Source of the DNA: Aurantimicrobium minutum
GTDB taxonomy: Bacteria > Actinomycetota > Actinomycetes > Actinomycetales > Microbacteriaceae
Direction: 5' to 3'
DNA length: 64,000 nucleotides
NCBI RefSeq assembly: GCF_002355535.1
Contig: NZ_AP017457.1
Location: forward strand, 744,001 to 808,000
The notes below the pieces were generated by a model. It searched no databases, had not been told where the DNA came from, and worked only from the letters and a program-made list of their open reading frames with translations. The translations under genes and the position numbers were made by a program. How positions within the stretch are numbered: the first letter of the stretch is position 1; each line of letters begins with the position of its first letter. Positions 1 through 8,222 of this stretch are shown here, piece after piece.

Positions 1-324
1 TTCAGCAAGGAATCCTACGTGTCCCGTGTTCACCCCCAACATAGGAATACTTGTTCCCCGCAATAACTCTGCTGCGCGAAGAATGGTTCCATCTCCCCCG
101 ACAACAATGGCGCACTCAATCTCAGTGACAGGAACATTTTTTTCTAAGACTTTGAGCGAGGTGAGCTCAGGAGCAAGTTCCAGAACCGCAGAAAGTTCTA
201 GTTCGCGAATTACTGGAACAGCTCCCTGCGACTGTATCTGCTGACAAACCTCAACCGCAGCTTCCAAGGTGGCCTGCTGGGTGGCATGGGAGACAACGAG
301 GATATAGCGATCGTGTGCGCTCAT
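1..324 (-). CDS. nadK: NAD kinase, 3' part missing (runs off left edge)
   Basis: ATP-dependent NAD kinase makes NADP in the cytosol. The first 108 codons are in the window, starting at an ATG at 324. The N-terminal part of the ATP-NAD kinase fold is recognisable from the hallmark VVGGDGTILRAAELL followed by GVNTGHVGFLAE, which carries the conserved GGDGT nucleotide-binding motif. The C-terminal domain lies outside the window. It sits directly downstream of tlyA (2-bp gap), the order known from other Actinobacteria (tlyA-nadK-recN), so it is probably co-transcribed. The identity is firm; only the end is unseen. Confidence 0.93.
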   Translation of the reverse strand, partial: MSAHDRYILVVSHATQQATLEAAVEVCQQIQSQGAVPVIRELELSAVLELAPELTSLKVLEKNVPVTEIECAIVVGGDGTILRAAELLRGTSIPMLGVNTGHVGFLAE

Positions 325-326
325 AC

Positions 327-1127
327 CTATGCTCCTGCCAGTTTGTGAACTTGTTGAGTCCATTCTGATGGATTAGACCCACTGTCTGCACGGAGCCAGA
401 GAACAAACTCTTGATTACCTGCCCCACCCAGGATTGGGGAGGACAAGATTCCACACACTCCCAGGCCGTGATCAAAGGCAGACCACAACACCGCCATGAC
501 TGCGTCTTCGCGCAGGGCGGGGTTGGTCACGATGCCTTCTTTGACTCCGGTGCGGCCAACTTCAAACTGTGGTTTGACGAGCAGAATATAGTCAGCGGTC
601 TCGGTTGCGCAGGCTTTGAGCGCAGTCATGATGTGAGTTAGCGAAATAAAGGACACGTCCGCAACAACCACGTCTGCCACAAAATCCTGCTTGACCAAGG
701 CCGAGAGCTTGTCTCGATCAAGACCTTTCGCGTTCACACCCTCAACAACTAAGACACGTTCATCAGATCTAATGCGAGGAGAGAGCTGACTGTGGCCAAC
801 GTCAAGAGCAACGACAGGTTGCGCACCGCGCTCGAGCAACACTTGTGTAAAACCACCAGTACTTGCTCCCACATCAAAGGCAGCACGGCCAGAGACATCG
901 ATGCCAAAACCGTCAAGACCAGCAATCAGCTTGTGCGCAGCACGAGAAACATAGTGATCGGCGCCGTCCACGCTGATGTCGTCATTGTCTTCAACTTTGA
1001 ATGAAGGTTTGTTGATGACCTTGCCGCCAACTCGAACGAAGCCTTCCGTGATCAATGTGGCGGCATGACTGCGCGAGCGAGCCAGAGATCTGGCTGCGAG
1101 GGCGGCATCGAGGCGTTGACTAGTCAC
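327..1127 (-). CDS. tlyA: TlyA-family rRNA 2'-O-methyltransferase
   Basis: TlyA enzymes methylate ribose 2'-OH groups of cytidines in 16S/23S rRNA using SAM. The N-terminal S4 RNA-binding domain begins with QRLDAALAARSLARSR and is followed by an FtsJ/RrmJ-like methyltransferase domain with the SAM motif AFDVGASTGGFTQVLL, then VVADVSF and LLVKPQFEVGR. I choose the GTG at 1127 (266 aa, the usual family length, starting directly at the S4 domain) over a longer frame that opens at 1220. This start overlaps the stop of the upstream 53-codon gene by 8 bases, which suggests translational coupling. There is no good ribosome binding site of its own. Confidence 0.92.
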   Translation of the reverse strand: MTSQRLDAALAARSLARSRSHAATLITEGFVRVGGKVINKPSFKVEDNDDISVDGADHYVSRAAHKLIAGLDGFGIDVSGRAAFDVGASTGGFTQVLLERGAQPVVALDVGHSQLSPRIRSDERVLVVEGVNAKGLDRDKLSALVKQDFVADVVVADVSFISLTHIMTALKACATETADYILLVKPQFEVGRTGVKEGIVTNPALREDAVMAVLWSAFDHGLGVCGILSSPILGGAGNQEFVLWLRADSGSNPSEWTQQVHKLAGA

Positions 1128-1281
1128 GAGAAGGGATGTCGCCACCTTCGAGCTGTGCTCGGAGGTCGTCGTAGAGCTTTGCATAGCCTTCTGCACGGTT
1201 TTCGAGCGGTTGGTCCTCAACGACGGACAGCGCAGAGACGAGTTCGCCGTCTGACTGAGTGATGTTTTCTGAGGTGCTCAT
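1120..1281 (-). CDS. Small conserved protein upstream of tlyA (53 aa)
   Basis: This short gene encodes 53 residues: MSTSENITQSDGELVSAL at the start, then an acidic helix ending EGYAKLYDDLRAQLEGG and DIPSRD. Its function is unknown. In Mycobacterium a similar-sized gene (Rv1693) occupies the same place between the HAD phosphatase gene and tlyA, so I regard it as the positional counterpart. The C-terminal pattern, a short acidic helix ending in D-hydrophobic-P, is what I recall for that family. Its stop overlaps the tlyA GTG start by 8 bases. No Shine-Dalgarno sequence precedes its ATG, and a terminator stem lies only 30 bases upstream, so a leaderless transcript is likely. Confidence 0.75.
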   Translation of the reverse strand: MSTSENITQSDGELVSALSVVEDQPLENRAEGYAKLYDDLRAQLEGGDIPSRD

Positions 1282-1312
1282 GATTCAAGGTTATCGGAAG
1301 GAAACCAAGAAC

Positions 1313-1347
1313 AAAGCCTTGCGGGAGAGACGATCCCGCAAGGCTTT
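1313..1347 (-). terminator. Rho-independent terminator after prpC
   Basis: A perfect 14-bp inverted repeat (1313-1326 with 1334-1347, loop of 7) lies just beyond the prpC stop. It should end the GntR-prpDBC transcript. On the minus strand it reads AAAGCCTTGCGGGA, loop, complement, then a T-rich stretch. It also separates the propionate island from the tlyA operon. Confidence 0.85.
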
Positions 1348-1366
1348 ACTCATATCCCCTATGTGT

Positions 1367-2491
1367 TCAGAGGTGACGCTCATCCACACCGTTGTAGGCC
1401 GACAACGGGCGGATGAGTGCGTTGGCTTGGAGCTGTTCCATGATGTGAGCAGTCCAGCCAGTGATTCGTGCTGCCACGAAAATTGGGGTGAAGGTGAGGG
1501 TGTCAAAGCCCATTAAGTGATACGCCGGACCTGAAGGGTAATCCAGGTTGGGCAGAATTCCCTTACGCTCAGTCATTGCCGCTTCAAGGCCTTCATAGAG
1601 GTCAAGAACATCGGGGCGGTTGTAGTACTCAATGAGCTCAACCATGGACTTGCGCATAGTGGGCACACGGGAGTCGCCCTTTTTATAGACACGGTGACCA
1701 AAGCCCATGATTTTGCGCTTTTCAGCCAATGCCTGCTCGAGCCATGCTTCAGCACGCTCATGCGCGTTGGGTCCAAACCCGATTTCGTTGAAGATGTGCA
1801 GCACAGCTTCATTGGCACCACCGTGAAGAGGTCCTTTGAGTGCACCAATAGCGCCGGTTACTGCTGAGTACAGGTCAGACAGGGTAGAGGTGATCACGCG
1901 AGCGGTGAAGGTCGACGCGTTGAAGGAGTGCTCCGCATACAAAATCAGAGAAACCCGGAACGCGTCAACGACCACGTCATCTGGAATCTCACCAAAACTC
2001 ATCCAGAGAAAGTTTGCTGAGTAGTCCAGGTCCTCACGGGGTTCAATAACACCCTCGCCACGGCGGCGGCGCTGGTCATAGGAGACGATTGCGGGAAGCT
2101 TGGCAAAGAGTGTGATGCTCTTGGCAAGGTTTCCCTCAGGCGATGAGTCATCGGTGGTGGGATCAGACGCACCAATGACACTGACAGCGGTGCGCACAAC
2201 ATCCATAGGGTGTGCGGTAAGCGGAAGCTCATCAATGACGCGCTTGACGTGGGCATCCAGTGCCCGCTGTGCGCGCTCCGACTTCTGAAAACCTGCCAGC
2301 TCCGATGCTGTGGGAAGCTCTCCGTGCCAGAGAAGCCAAGCTACCTCTTCGAAGCTCTTGCTGGCGGCAAGTTCTTGCACCGGGTATCCGCGGTAGAGCA
2401 GTGAGTTGGTCTCGGGGTTAACTTTAGAAATTGCAGTGGCATCGACCACAACGCCAGCTAAGCCCTTAAAAATCTGTGGTTGTTCCGTCAT
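1367..2491 (-). CDS. prpC: 2-methylcitrate synthase / citrate synthase family
   Basis: It condenses propionyl-CoA with oxaloacetate to 2-methylcitrate, the first step of the methylcitrate cycle; enzymes of this type often also accept acetyl-CoA. The 374-aa length and the opening IFKGLAGVVVDATAISKVNPETNSLLYRGYPV are typical of the short type II actinobacterial PrpC. Catalytic-region motifs GPLHGGANEAV (His) and GFGHRVYKKGDSR (His, Arg) are intact, as is the Asp region after FVAARITGW. It is last in the operon GntR-prpD-prpB-prpC, 39 bases after prpB. Whether it is also the main citrate synthase cannot be told from this window. Confidence 0.93.
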   Translation of the reverse strand: MTEQPQIFKGLAGVVVDATAISKVNPETNSLLYRGYPVQELAASKSFEEVAWLLWHGELPTASELAGFQKSERAQRALDAHVKRVIDELPLTAHPMDVVRTAVSVIGASDPTTDDSSPEGNLAKSITLFAKLPAIVSYDQRRRRGEGVIEPREDLDYSANFLWMSFGEIPDDVVVDAFRVSLILYAEHSFNASTFTARVITSTLSDLYSAVTGAIGALKGPLHGGANEAVLHIFNEIGFGPNAHERAEAWLEQALAEKRKIMGFGHRVYKKGDSRVPTMRKSMVELIEYYNRPDVLDLYEGLEAAMTERKGILPNLDYPSGPAYHLMGFDTLTFTPIFVAARITGWTAHIMEQLQANALIRPLSAYNGVDERHL

Positions 2492-2530
2492 TGCTTATCC
2501 TCACAGGTAGAGACGAACGTGTCGTTCGAG

Positions 2531-3442
2531 TTAGTGCTTGGTGTGTGTGCTCAGGTCAAAGTTGAAAATGCCTGAATCAAAGTGGTTGTAATCCTCGTAA
2601 TCAAGGGTTTCGTAGAGATCTGCACGAGTCTGCATCTCGGGCACAGATGCCTGGAAGGAACCTGTTTCGTTAAGAGAATCAAGTCCTCGAACAGCAGAAC
2701 CCATGGCCAGACGCAATAGTGAGACCGGGTAAATCACAATATTGATGCCGATGTCTGACAACTGCTGCTTGGTAAAGAGCTCGCTCTTGCCGAACTCGGT
2801 CATGTTCGCCAACACCGGGACATCGAGAGCAGCACGCATGGCCTCAAACTCACTGAGATCTTTCATCGCCTCGGGGAAGATGGCATCAGCGCCAGCGTCG
2901 ACGAGCATCTTGGCACGGTCAATAGCTGCATCGAGACCTTCAACAGCGCGAATATCGGTACGAGCCATGATGAGAAGGTTCTCATCTCGGCGTGCATCTA
3001 CCGCTGCCTTGATGCGCTTGATGGCAGTGTTGTCGTCGACAACGTTCTTGCCGTCGAGGTGTCCACACCGCTTGGGGTTGTGCTGATCTTCAATGTGAAG
3101 ACCAGCAACACCAGCGTCCTCGAGGGTCTGCACGGTGCGAGCAAGGTTCAAGGGTTCACCAAAACCGGTGTCGGCATCGATGAGTGCAGGAAGATCTGTC
3201 ATGCGAGCAATTTGTTCACCACGACCAGCAACTTCGCTCAACGTGGTCAACCCAATGTCAGGCAAACCCAGGTCCGCCGCCAAGACAGCACCAGAGATGT
3301 AGACACCGTCAAAACCCTTGCTCTGAATGAGTTTGGCCGAGAGCGGGTTAAACGCACCAGGGAACTGCAGCAGTTCACCGGTGGCTAAACGCTCACGGAA
3401 AAGGCGACGCTTTTCTGCTGGAGTTGTCTTGGCATACAGCAT
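2531..3442 (-). CDS. prpB: 2-methylisocitrate lyase
   Basis: It cleaves 2-methylisocitrate to pyruvate and succinate, completing the methylcitrate cycle. The protein is 303 aa, as expected. The isocitrate lyase/PEP mutase TIM-barrel signatures are visible: LIDADTGFGEP (metal-binding Asp), IEDQHNPKRCGHLDGK containing the catalytic Cys in the KRCGH motif, and ARTDIRAVEGLDAAIDRA. Its ATG overlaps the prpD stop by one base (TAATG), so the two are translationally coupled. Confidence 0.95.
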   Translation of the reverse strand: MLYAKTTPAEKRRLFRERLATGELLQFPGAFNPLSAKLIQSKGFDGVYISGAVLAADLGLPDIGLTTLSEVAGRGEQIARMTDLPALIDADTGFGEPLNLARTVQTLEDAGVAGLHIEDQHNPKRCGHLDGKNVVDDNTAIKRIKAAVDARRDENLLIMARTDIRAVEGLDAAIDRAKMLVDAGADAIFPEAMKDLSEFEAMRAALDVPVLANMTEFGKSELFTKQQLSDIGINIVIYPVSLLRLAMGSAVRGLDSLNETGSFQASVPEMQTRADLYETLDYEDYNHFDSGIFNFDLSTHTKH

Positions 3443-4965
3443 TAGAACAGGCCCTTGGGCAGAGGCACTGTGGACAGAACGCCTGGCTTGGCGGTGACGG
3501 TCAAACCGCCAATCTCTTCAGCGGTGAGTTCTGGCAGACGCTGAACCAGAGCCAAGAAGCGCTCAACTTCTGCATCGTCAATGACACCGTCAGCGAGGAT
3601 GCGGAACTTGTTGATGTATTGCTCACGAGCAAAGGGACGTGCACCGAGAGGGTGCGCATCTGCAACTGCGAGTTCATCCACGATGACAGTTCCATCGTTG
3701 AGGGTGATTTCCACGCGACCACCGAATGCCTTCACAGCAGGGTCTTCAGAGTGGTAGCGACGAGTCCACTCAGCATCCTCGAGTGTGGTGGTCTTGTTCC
3801 ACAGTGCGACGGTGTCTGCTCGAGATGCCCGAGCGGGAGCGTAGCTGTCCACGTGGTGCCATGAACCATCCTGCAGCGCAACAGTGAAGATATAAGGAAT
3901 CGAGTGATCCAACGTCTCACGGCTGGCAGTGGGGTCATACTTCTGGGGGTCGTTAGCACCTGAACCGATGACGTAGTGGGTGTGGTGTGAGGTGTGAATC
4001 ACCACAGACTTCACGTTTTCAGGATTGGTCACTTCAGGGTGTTCGTTGTGAATCTTGCGGGCAAGGTCAATCAGCGCCTGTGCTTGGTATTCAGCCGAGT
4101 GCTCCTTGGTGTACGTGTCAAGGATGCCGCGCTTGGCCTCGCCCTTTTCAGGAAGTGGCACTTCATAAGCAGCGGTGGGACCATCAAGCATCCACGCAAT
4201 GACACCGTCTTCACCTTCATAGATAGGTGTGGGGCTGGTCTCGCCGCGCATCGCGCGGTCGACTGCCTCAACAGCCATCTTCCCGGCAAATGCGGGAGCG
4301 TGCGCCTTCCACGAGGAGATTTCGCCCTTACGTGACTGACGAGTAGCCGTAGTGGTGTGCAGTGCTTGACCGATGGCTTGATAGATGGTTTCAGTAGGAA
4401 GCTTCAGCATTGTTCCGATACCGGCGGCAGCAGAAGGGCCGAGGTGAGCTACGTGGTCAATCTTGTGCTTGTGCAAGCAGATAGCCTTCACGAGGTCGAC
4501 CTGGATTTCGTAACCGGTTGCAATACCGCGAACAAGGTCTGCGCCTGAGACGCCGACATGCTGGGCGACAGCCAGAATGGGCGGAATGTTGTCACCCGGG
4601 TGCGAGTATTCAGCTGCCAGGAAGGTGTCGTGATAGTCGAGTTCACGCACAGCAACACCGTTAGCCCAGGCAGCCCACTCGGGAGATACACGCACATCCT
4701 GTGGCTCTCCAAACAGGTTGGCGCCATTGCCGCCGGTGGAAACGGGATGTGCGAGTGCTTGTGAACGTGCAGAAACAACAGGCTTCCGGGTAAGGGAAGC
4801 AACAGCAACTGAGGCGTTATCGATAATGCGGTTGATGACCATGTCAGTCACCTCTGCGGTTACTTCTATTGGATCAGAAGCTACCTCCGCGATTTTCCAG
4901 GCAAGTTGGTCTTTACGCTCAAGAGTTTCTTCGCTCTTATATACGCGGACTTTGTGCAGCTTCAT
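3442..4965 (-). CDS. prpD: 2-methylcitrate dehydratase
   Basis: A MmgE/PrpD-fold enzyme (507 aa) that dehydrates 2-methylcitrate to 2-methyl-cis-aconitate without an iron-sulfur cluster. The N-terminal helical domain contains the conserved stretch [22 protein letters not shown], and the central region has [16 protein letters not shown] and [18 protein letters not shown], which fit PrpD. It is the first structural gene of the operon, 27 bases after the regulator. No aconitase-type acnD/prpF pair is present, so the cycle here should use PrpD. Confidence 0.94.
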   Translation of the reverse strand: MKLHKVRVYKSEETLERKDQLAWKIAEVASDPIEVTAEVTDMVINRIIDNASVAVASLTRKPVVSARSQALAHPVSTGGNGANLFGEPQDVRVSPEWAAWANGVAVRELDYHDTFLAAEYSHPGDNIPPILAVAQHVGVSGADLVRGIATGYEIQVDLVKAICLHKHKIDHVAHLGPSAAAGIGTMLKLPTETIYQAIGQALHTTTATRQSRKGEISSWKAHAPAFAGKMAVEAVDRAMRGETSPTPIYEGEDGVIAWMLDGPTAAYEVPLPEKGEAKRGILDTYTKEHSAEYQAQALIDLARKIHNEHPEVTNPENVKSVVIHTSHHTHYVIGSGANDPQKYDPTASRETLDHSIPYIFTVALQDGSWHHVDSYAPARASRADTVALWNKTTTLEDAEWTRRYHSEDPAVKAFGGRVEITLNDGTVIVDELAVADAHPLGARPFAREQYINKFRILADGVIDDAEVERFLALVQRLPELTAEEIGGLTVTAKPGVLSTVPLPKGLF

Positions 4966-4992
4966 GAGCTTCCCTTCGGGATGTTGATGCGG

Positions 4993-5655
4993 TTATGCCA
5001 CGTCAACTGATTTGAGGTGCCCCTTCACGGAGGCGCGGATATTGGTCAAAGATTTGTGCAGGTGAACGTGGGTGGCATGAGCGGCCAATGCGGCATCACC
5101 ATCGATGATGGCTTCGATAATCAGCATGGTTTCGATTGCGCTTTCGTGTAAACGTGCTGGATCACCCTTGGCAATGCGTCGAATCCGAGAAAGGTGAACG
5201 CGAGCATTTTGCAGCGCTGAAACTAAATAGGTGTTCTGGACGGCCTCGTCGACAGCTTCATCAAATTTTTCGTTGAGCTCGTAGTAGTGACGAACACCTT
5301 CAGCTCCTGATTCAATCAGTTCAGATGCATGAGCAAATTCTTCGGCAATCTTGATAAAGACTTTGGGATCACGACGTTGGGCAGCTAAACGAGCAGCTTG
5401 CTCCTCCAGCGCTTCACGAACTTCATAAAGTTCGGTGATGTTTTCTAGTGAAACTTCGGTGACAACAACACCACGGCCAGGAGCGGATTCAACCAGTCCG
5501 TCTGCCATGAGCCTGGAGAGTGCTTCACGAAGTGGTGTGCGCGATACTCCCAGGCGGGTGGATTGTTCGACCTCCGCCAAGACAGTTCCCGGCGCTAAAT
5601 CGCCGTCGACAATTTCGTGGAGAAGCGTGCGATATGCCTTGTCGCTTGCTCTCAT
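4993..5655 (-). CDS. GntR/FadR-family (FCD) transcriptional regulator of prp genes
   Basis: The protein (220 aa) has an N-terminal winged helix (residues about 5-70, with LGVSRTPLREALSRLMADGLVE as the recognition region) and an all-helical C-terminal FCD ligand-binding domain (ENITELYEVREALEEQAARLAA). I choose the ATG at 5655, preceded by AAGGGAGA; the frame also opens farther upstream but inside the regulatory region. Position as first gene before prpDBC and divergent from prpE points to control of propionate use, with a propionate-derived metabolite as possible effector (inference). Three TGTATACA palindromes upstream are the likely binding sites. Confidence 0.88.
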   Translation of the reverse strand: MRASDKAYRTLLHEIVDGDLAPGTVLAEVEQSTRLGVSRTPLREALSRLMADGLVESAPGRGVVVTEVSLENITELYEVREALEEQAARLAAQRRDPKVFIKIAEEFAHASELIESGAEGVRHYYELNEKFDEAVDEAVQNTYLVSALQNARVHLSRIRRIAKGDPARLHESAIETMLIIEAIIDGDAALAAHATHVHLHKSLTNIRASVKGHLKSVDVA

Positions 5656-5688
5656 GTTGTCTCCCTTGACCAGCCCCAACAACTTCAT

Positions 5689-5782
5689 TGTATACAGACT
5701 CACTCCCTCTATGTATACACACAGGGGTTTCAACACGCAATAGTTTGCGAAATATTGCACATTTAGACATTTTGTGTATACA
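5689..5782. promoter_or_regulatory. Triple TGTATACA operator between the GntR gene and prpE
   Basis: The 8-bp palindrome TGTATACA occurs exactly three times: 5689-5696, 5712-5719 and 5775-5782. The first two lie just upstream of the regulator gene and the third upstream of prpE, where TATACA could also be the -10 of a promoter with TTGCAC 16 bases before it. GntR/FCD proteins bind short palindromes of this kind with TNGTNNNACNA-like cores, so these are good candidates for auto- and divergent control. Binding itself is inferred. Confidence 0.65.
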
Positions 5783-5890
5783 GTCATCCCTAGCGTTTAT
5801 TTCTGAGGTGTTTTTCAGCTTAAGAAATTGGCAGCACAACTCACGGAGTTCTCAACGAGGAGAACCCCAGACTCAAAGGGGAGGCGAGAG

Positions 5891-7819
5891 ATGACTGCAG
5901 CACAGAACTACCTATCGGTGTATGAAGCCAGCGCCTCGAACCCTGAGAAGTTCTGGCTCGAGGCAGCCAAGGCCATCGACTGGATTACTCCCCCCACTGA
6001 AGCTCTCGATGACTCAGGTGCTCCTGTCTACCGCTGGTTTCCTGCAGCTGAGCTCAACACCTGTTTCAACGCCGTAGATCGACACGTTCTCGAAGGTCGC
6101 GGTGATCAAACCGCCGTCATTTATGACTCGGCCATGACCGGAGTCAAAGATCGCTTCACCTACTCTGAACTTCTTGAGGACATCAAAGCATTTGCTGGGG
6201 TATTGATTGCCCAGGGAGTCACCAAGGGTGATCGGGTCATTATCTATCTCCCCATGATCCCTCAGGCCATCATTGCGATGCTGGCCTGCGCACGAATCGG
6301 CGCTGTCCACTCAGTCGTGTTTGGCGGATTCGCCGCAAACGAATTAGCGGTTCGCATCGACGATGCGAAGCCAAAAGTACTGGTCACTGCCTCAGGTGGT
6401 CTTGAGCCTGGGCGAACTGTTGAATACCTACCCATGGTTGCTGAAGCTCTCGAGCTATCACAAGGTTCCATTCACACCGTGATTGTGAAAGAACGCCGCA
6501 ACGTTCCTGGCACTATCAAGACCTACAACGGGGTCAATGGCGTGACGTGGTTGGACTGGGATGTCGCCACGGCGAAGGCAACGCCCGCTGACTGTGTTCC
6601 TGTTTTCGCAACCGACCCACTCTACGTTCTCTACACCTCTGGAACTACCGGAAACCCCAAGGGCATTATGAGAGACAATGGCGGTCACGCTGTTGCCCTG
6701 ACATGGTCCATGGCCAACATTTACAACATCAAGCCCGGTGAAGTGATGTGGGCAGCATCCGATGTTGGCTGGGTCGTGGGCCACTCGTACATTGTCTACG
6801 CTCCCCTGCTAGCAGGGGCAACCACCGTCATTTATGAAGGTAAGCCAGTTGGAACTCCGGATGCGGGAGCTTTCTGGCGCATCGTGGATGAGTACAAGGT
6901 CCGTGCACTCTTCACTGCCCCCACTGCACTTCGTGCAATCCGACGAGTAGATCCTGAGCTCAAGGAACTGGCGCGGTACGACGTAAGCTCCATGCACACA
7001 CTTTTTATGGCTGGAGAACGCCTAGACACAGAAACATTGGAATGGGCGAGTGAAGGCCTGGGCATTCCTGTGGTAGATCACTGGTGGCAGACTGAAACAG
7101 GCTGGGCGATAACGGCCAACCCTCGCGGTATTGAAACGCTACCAATCAAGCCTGGGTCCTCGACTGTTCCAGTTCCTGGATACAAAGTTGAAGTTGTTGA
7201 CGGCAAAGGCAACCACGTAGCTGCCGGCGAAGAAGGAAACATCGTCATCAAGCTCCCCATGCCCCCGGGAACTCTAGCCGGATTATGGGGTCGACCAGAC
7301 GGCTACCAGAAGGCATACCTGGATGCGTTTGATGGGTATTACGCAACTGGAGACTCCGGCTATATCGATGAAGATGGCTATGTATTCGTCATGGGCCGCA
7401 CCGATGATGTCATCAACGTTGCCGGACATCGACTTTCAACCGGTCAGCTGGAAGAAGCACTCGCACACCACCCTGATGTTGCTGAATGTGCTGTTATCGG
7501 CGTGAAAGATGAACTTAAAGGTCAGCGTGCTAGTGGTTTTGTCACCCTCAAAGCAGGCGTTGACCGTAACCACGACGAGATTTGTTCCGAACTGGTGCAA
7601 TTGGTCCGCGAGAAGGTAGGCCCCGTAGCTGCCTTCCGTGACGTGCTCGTACTCGAGCGCCTCCCCAAGACCCGTTCAGGAAAGATTCTGCGCAAAACAA
7701 TGCGTCAGATAGTGGATGGCGAAGATTTCGTCGTCCCACCAACGATTGAGGACATCAGTGTCCTCGAAGATCTCACGGTTGCCCTCGTGGGCAACCCTGA
7801 ACCGATGAAGCCGGCCTAA
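5891..7819 (+). CDS. prpE: Propionyl-CoA synthetase (acyl-CoA synthetase family)
   Basis: A 642-aa AMP-forming acyl-CoA synthetase that activates propionate (and perhaps acetate) to the CoA thioester. Visible family motifs: YTSGTTGNPKGI (AMP/phosphate loop), WWQTETGW, YATGDSGYID, GRTDDVINVAGHR hinge, and the C-terminal RSGKILRKTMRQI containing the lysine commonly regulated by acetylation. I choose the ATG at 5891, which follows GGGGAGGCGAGAG, rather than an in-frame upstream start. The prpDBC arm opposite and the symporter downstream support propionate as substrate; acetate cannot be excluded. Confidence 0.88.
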   Translation: MTAAQNYLSVYEASASNPEKFWLEAAKAIDWITPPTEALDDSGAPVYRWFPAAELNTCFNAVDRHVLEGRGDQTAVIYDSAMTGVKDRFTYSELLEDIKAFAGVLIAQGVTKGDRVIIYLPMIPQAIIAMLACARIGAVHSVVFGGFAANELAVRIDDAKPKVLVTASGGLEPGRTVEYLPMVAEALELSQGSIHTVIVKERRNVPGTIKTYNGVNGVTWLDWDVATAKATPADCVPVFATDPLYVLYTSGTTGNPKGIMRDNGGHAVALTWSMANIYNIKPGEVMWAASDVGWVVGHSYIVYAPLLAGATTVIYEGKPVGTPDAGAFWRIVDEYKVRALFTAPTALRAIRRVDPELKELARYDVSSMHTLFMAGERLDTETLEWASEGLGIPVVDHWWQTETGWAITANPRGIETLPIKPGSSTVPVPGYKVEVVDGKGNHVAAGEEGNIVIKLPMPPGTLAGLWGRPDGYQKAYLDAFDGYYATGDSGYIDEDGYVFVMGRTDDVINVAGHRLSTGQLEEALAHHPDVAECAVIGVKDELKGQRASGFVTLKAGVDRNHDEICSELVQLVREKVGPVAAFRDVLVLERLPKTRSGKILRKTMRQIVDGEDFVVPPTIEDISVLEDLTVALVGNPEPMKPA

Positions 7820-7868
7820 ATCCGGCAGATTCACTGCACTACCCCAACACATGAGGCAAGGAGGCCGC

Positions 7869-8222
7869 GTGAGTAACGAAGAGACAGAGAAGGGTCATCA
7901 CAGGATTGATTATCCTGCCTTCGAAGAAACACCTAAGTACAAGGAACTACGCAAACGTCAGCGTGGATTCGTAATCCCTGTACTCATTGCAGCAATGGCT
8001 TGGTACTTCCTATACGTAGTACTCGCTGTTTTTGCATCTAACTGGATGGCAACACCTGTATTTGGTGTTATCAACATTGGTCTGATTTTCGGACTCCTTC
8101 AGTTCGTCACGACATTCGGAATTACGATGTGGTACGTCAACTTTGCTAACAAGCGTCTTGACCCACTCGCATCTGAACTTCGTCAAGAGCTCGAAGCTAA
8201 GCAGAAGGCAGGTGTCGCATGA
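7869..8222 (+). CDS. DUF485 small membrane protein, partner of symporter
   Basis: A 117-aa protein with two membrane spans (around PVLIAAMAWYFLYVVLAVF and GVINIGLIFGLLQFVTTFGI), a charged N-terminus and a helical charged C-terminus (LASELRQELEAKQKAG). It matches DUF485, a family usually encoded directly before ActP-type acetate/solute symporters and thought to be an accessory subunit. I choose the GTG at 7869 because AAGGAGG lies just before it (7858-7864); the ATG at 7851 has no ribosome binding site. Its stop overlaps the symporter start by 4 bases (ATGA). Confidence 0.87.
   Translation: MSNEETEKGHHRIDYPAFEETPKYKELRKRQRGFVIPVLIAAMAWYFLYVVLAVFASNWMATPVFGVINIGLIFGLLQFVTTFGITMWYVNFANKRLDPLASELRQELEAKQKAGVA

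Noticed and set aside
5828-5890. Longer prpE start at 5828
   Set aside because: The extra 21 codons read MAAQLTEFSTRRTPDSKGRR, unlike the family N-terminus, and the ATG at 5891 has a good ribosome binding site.
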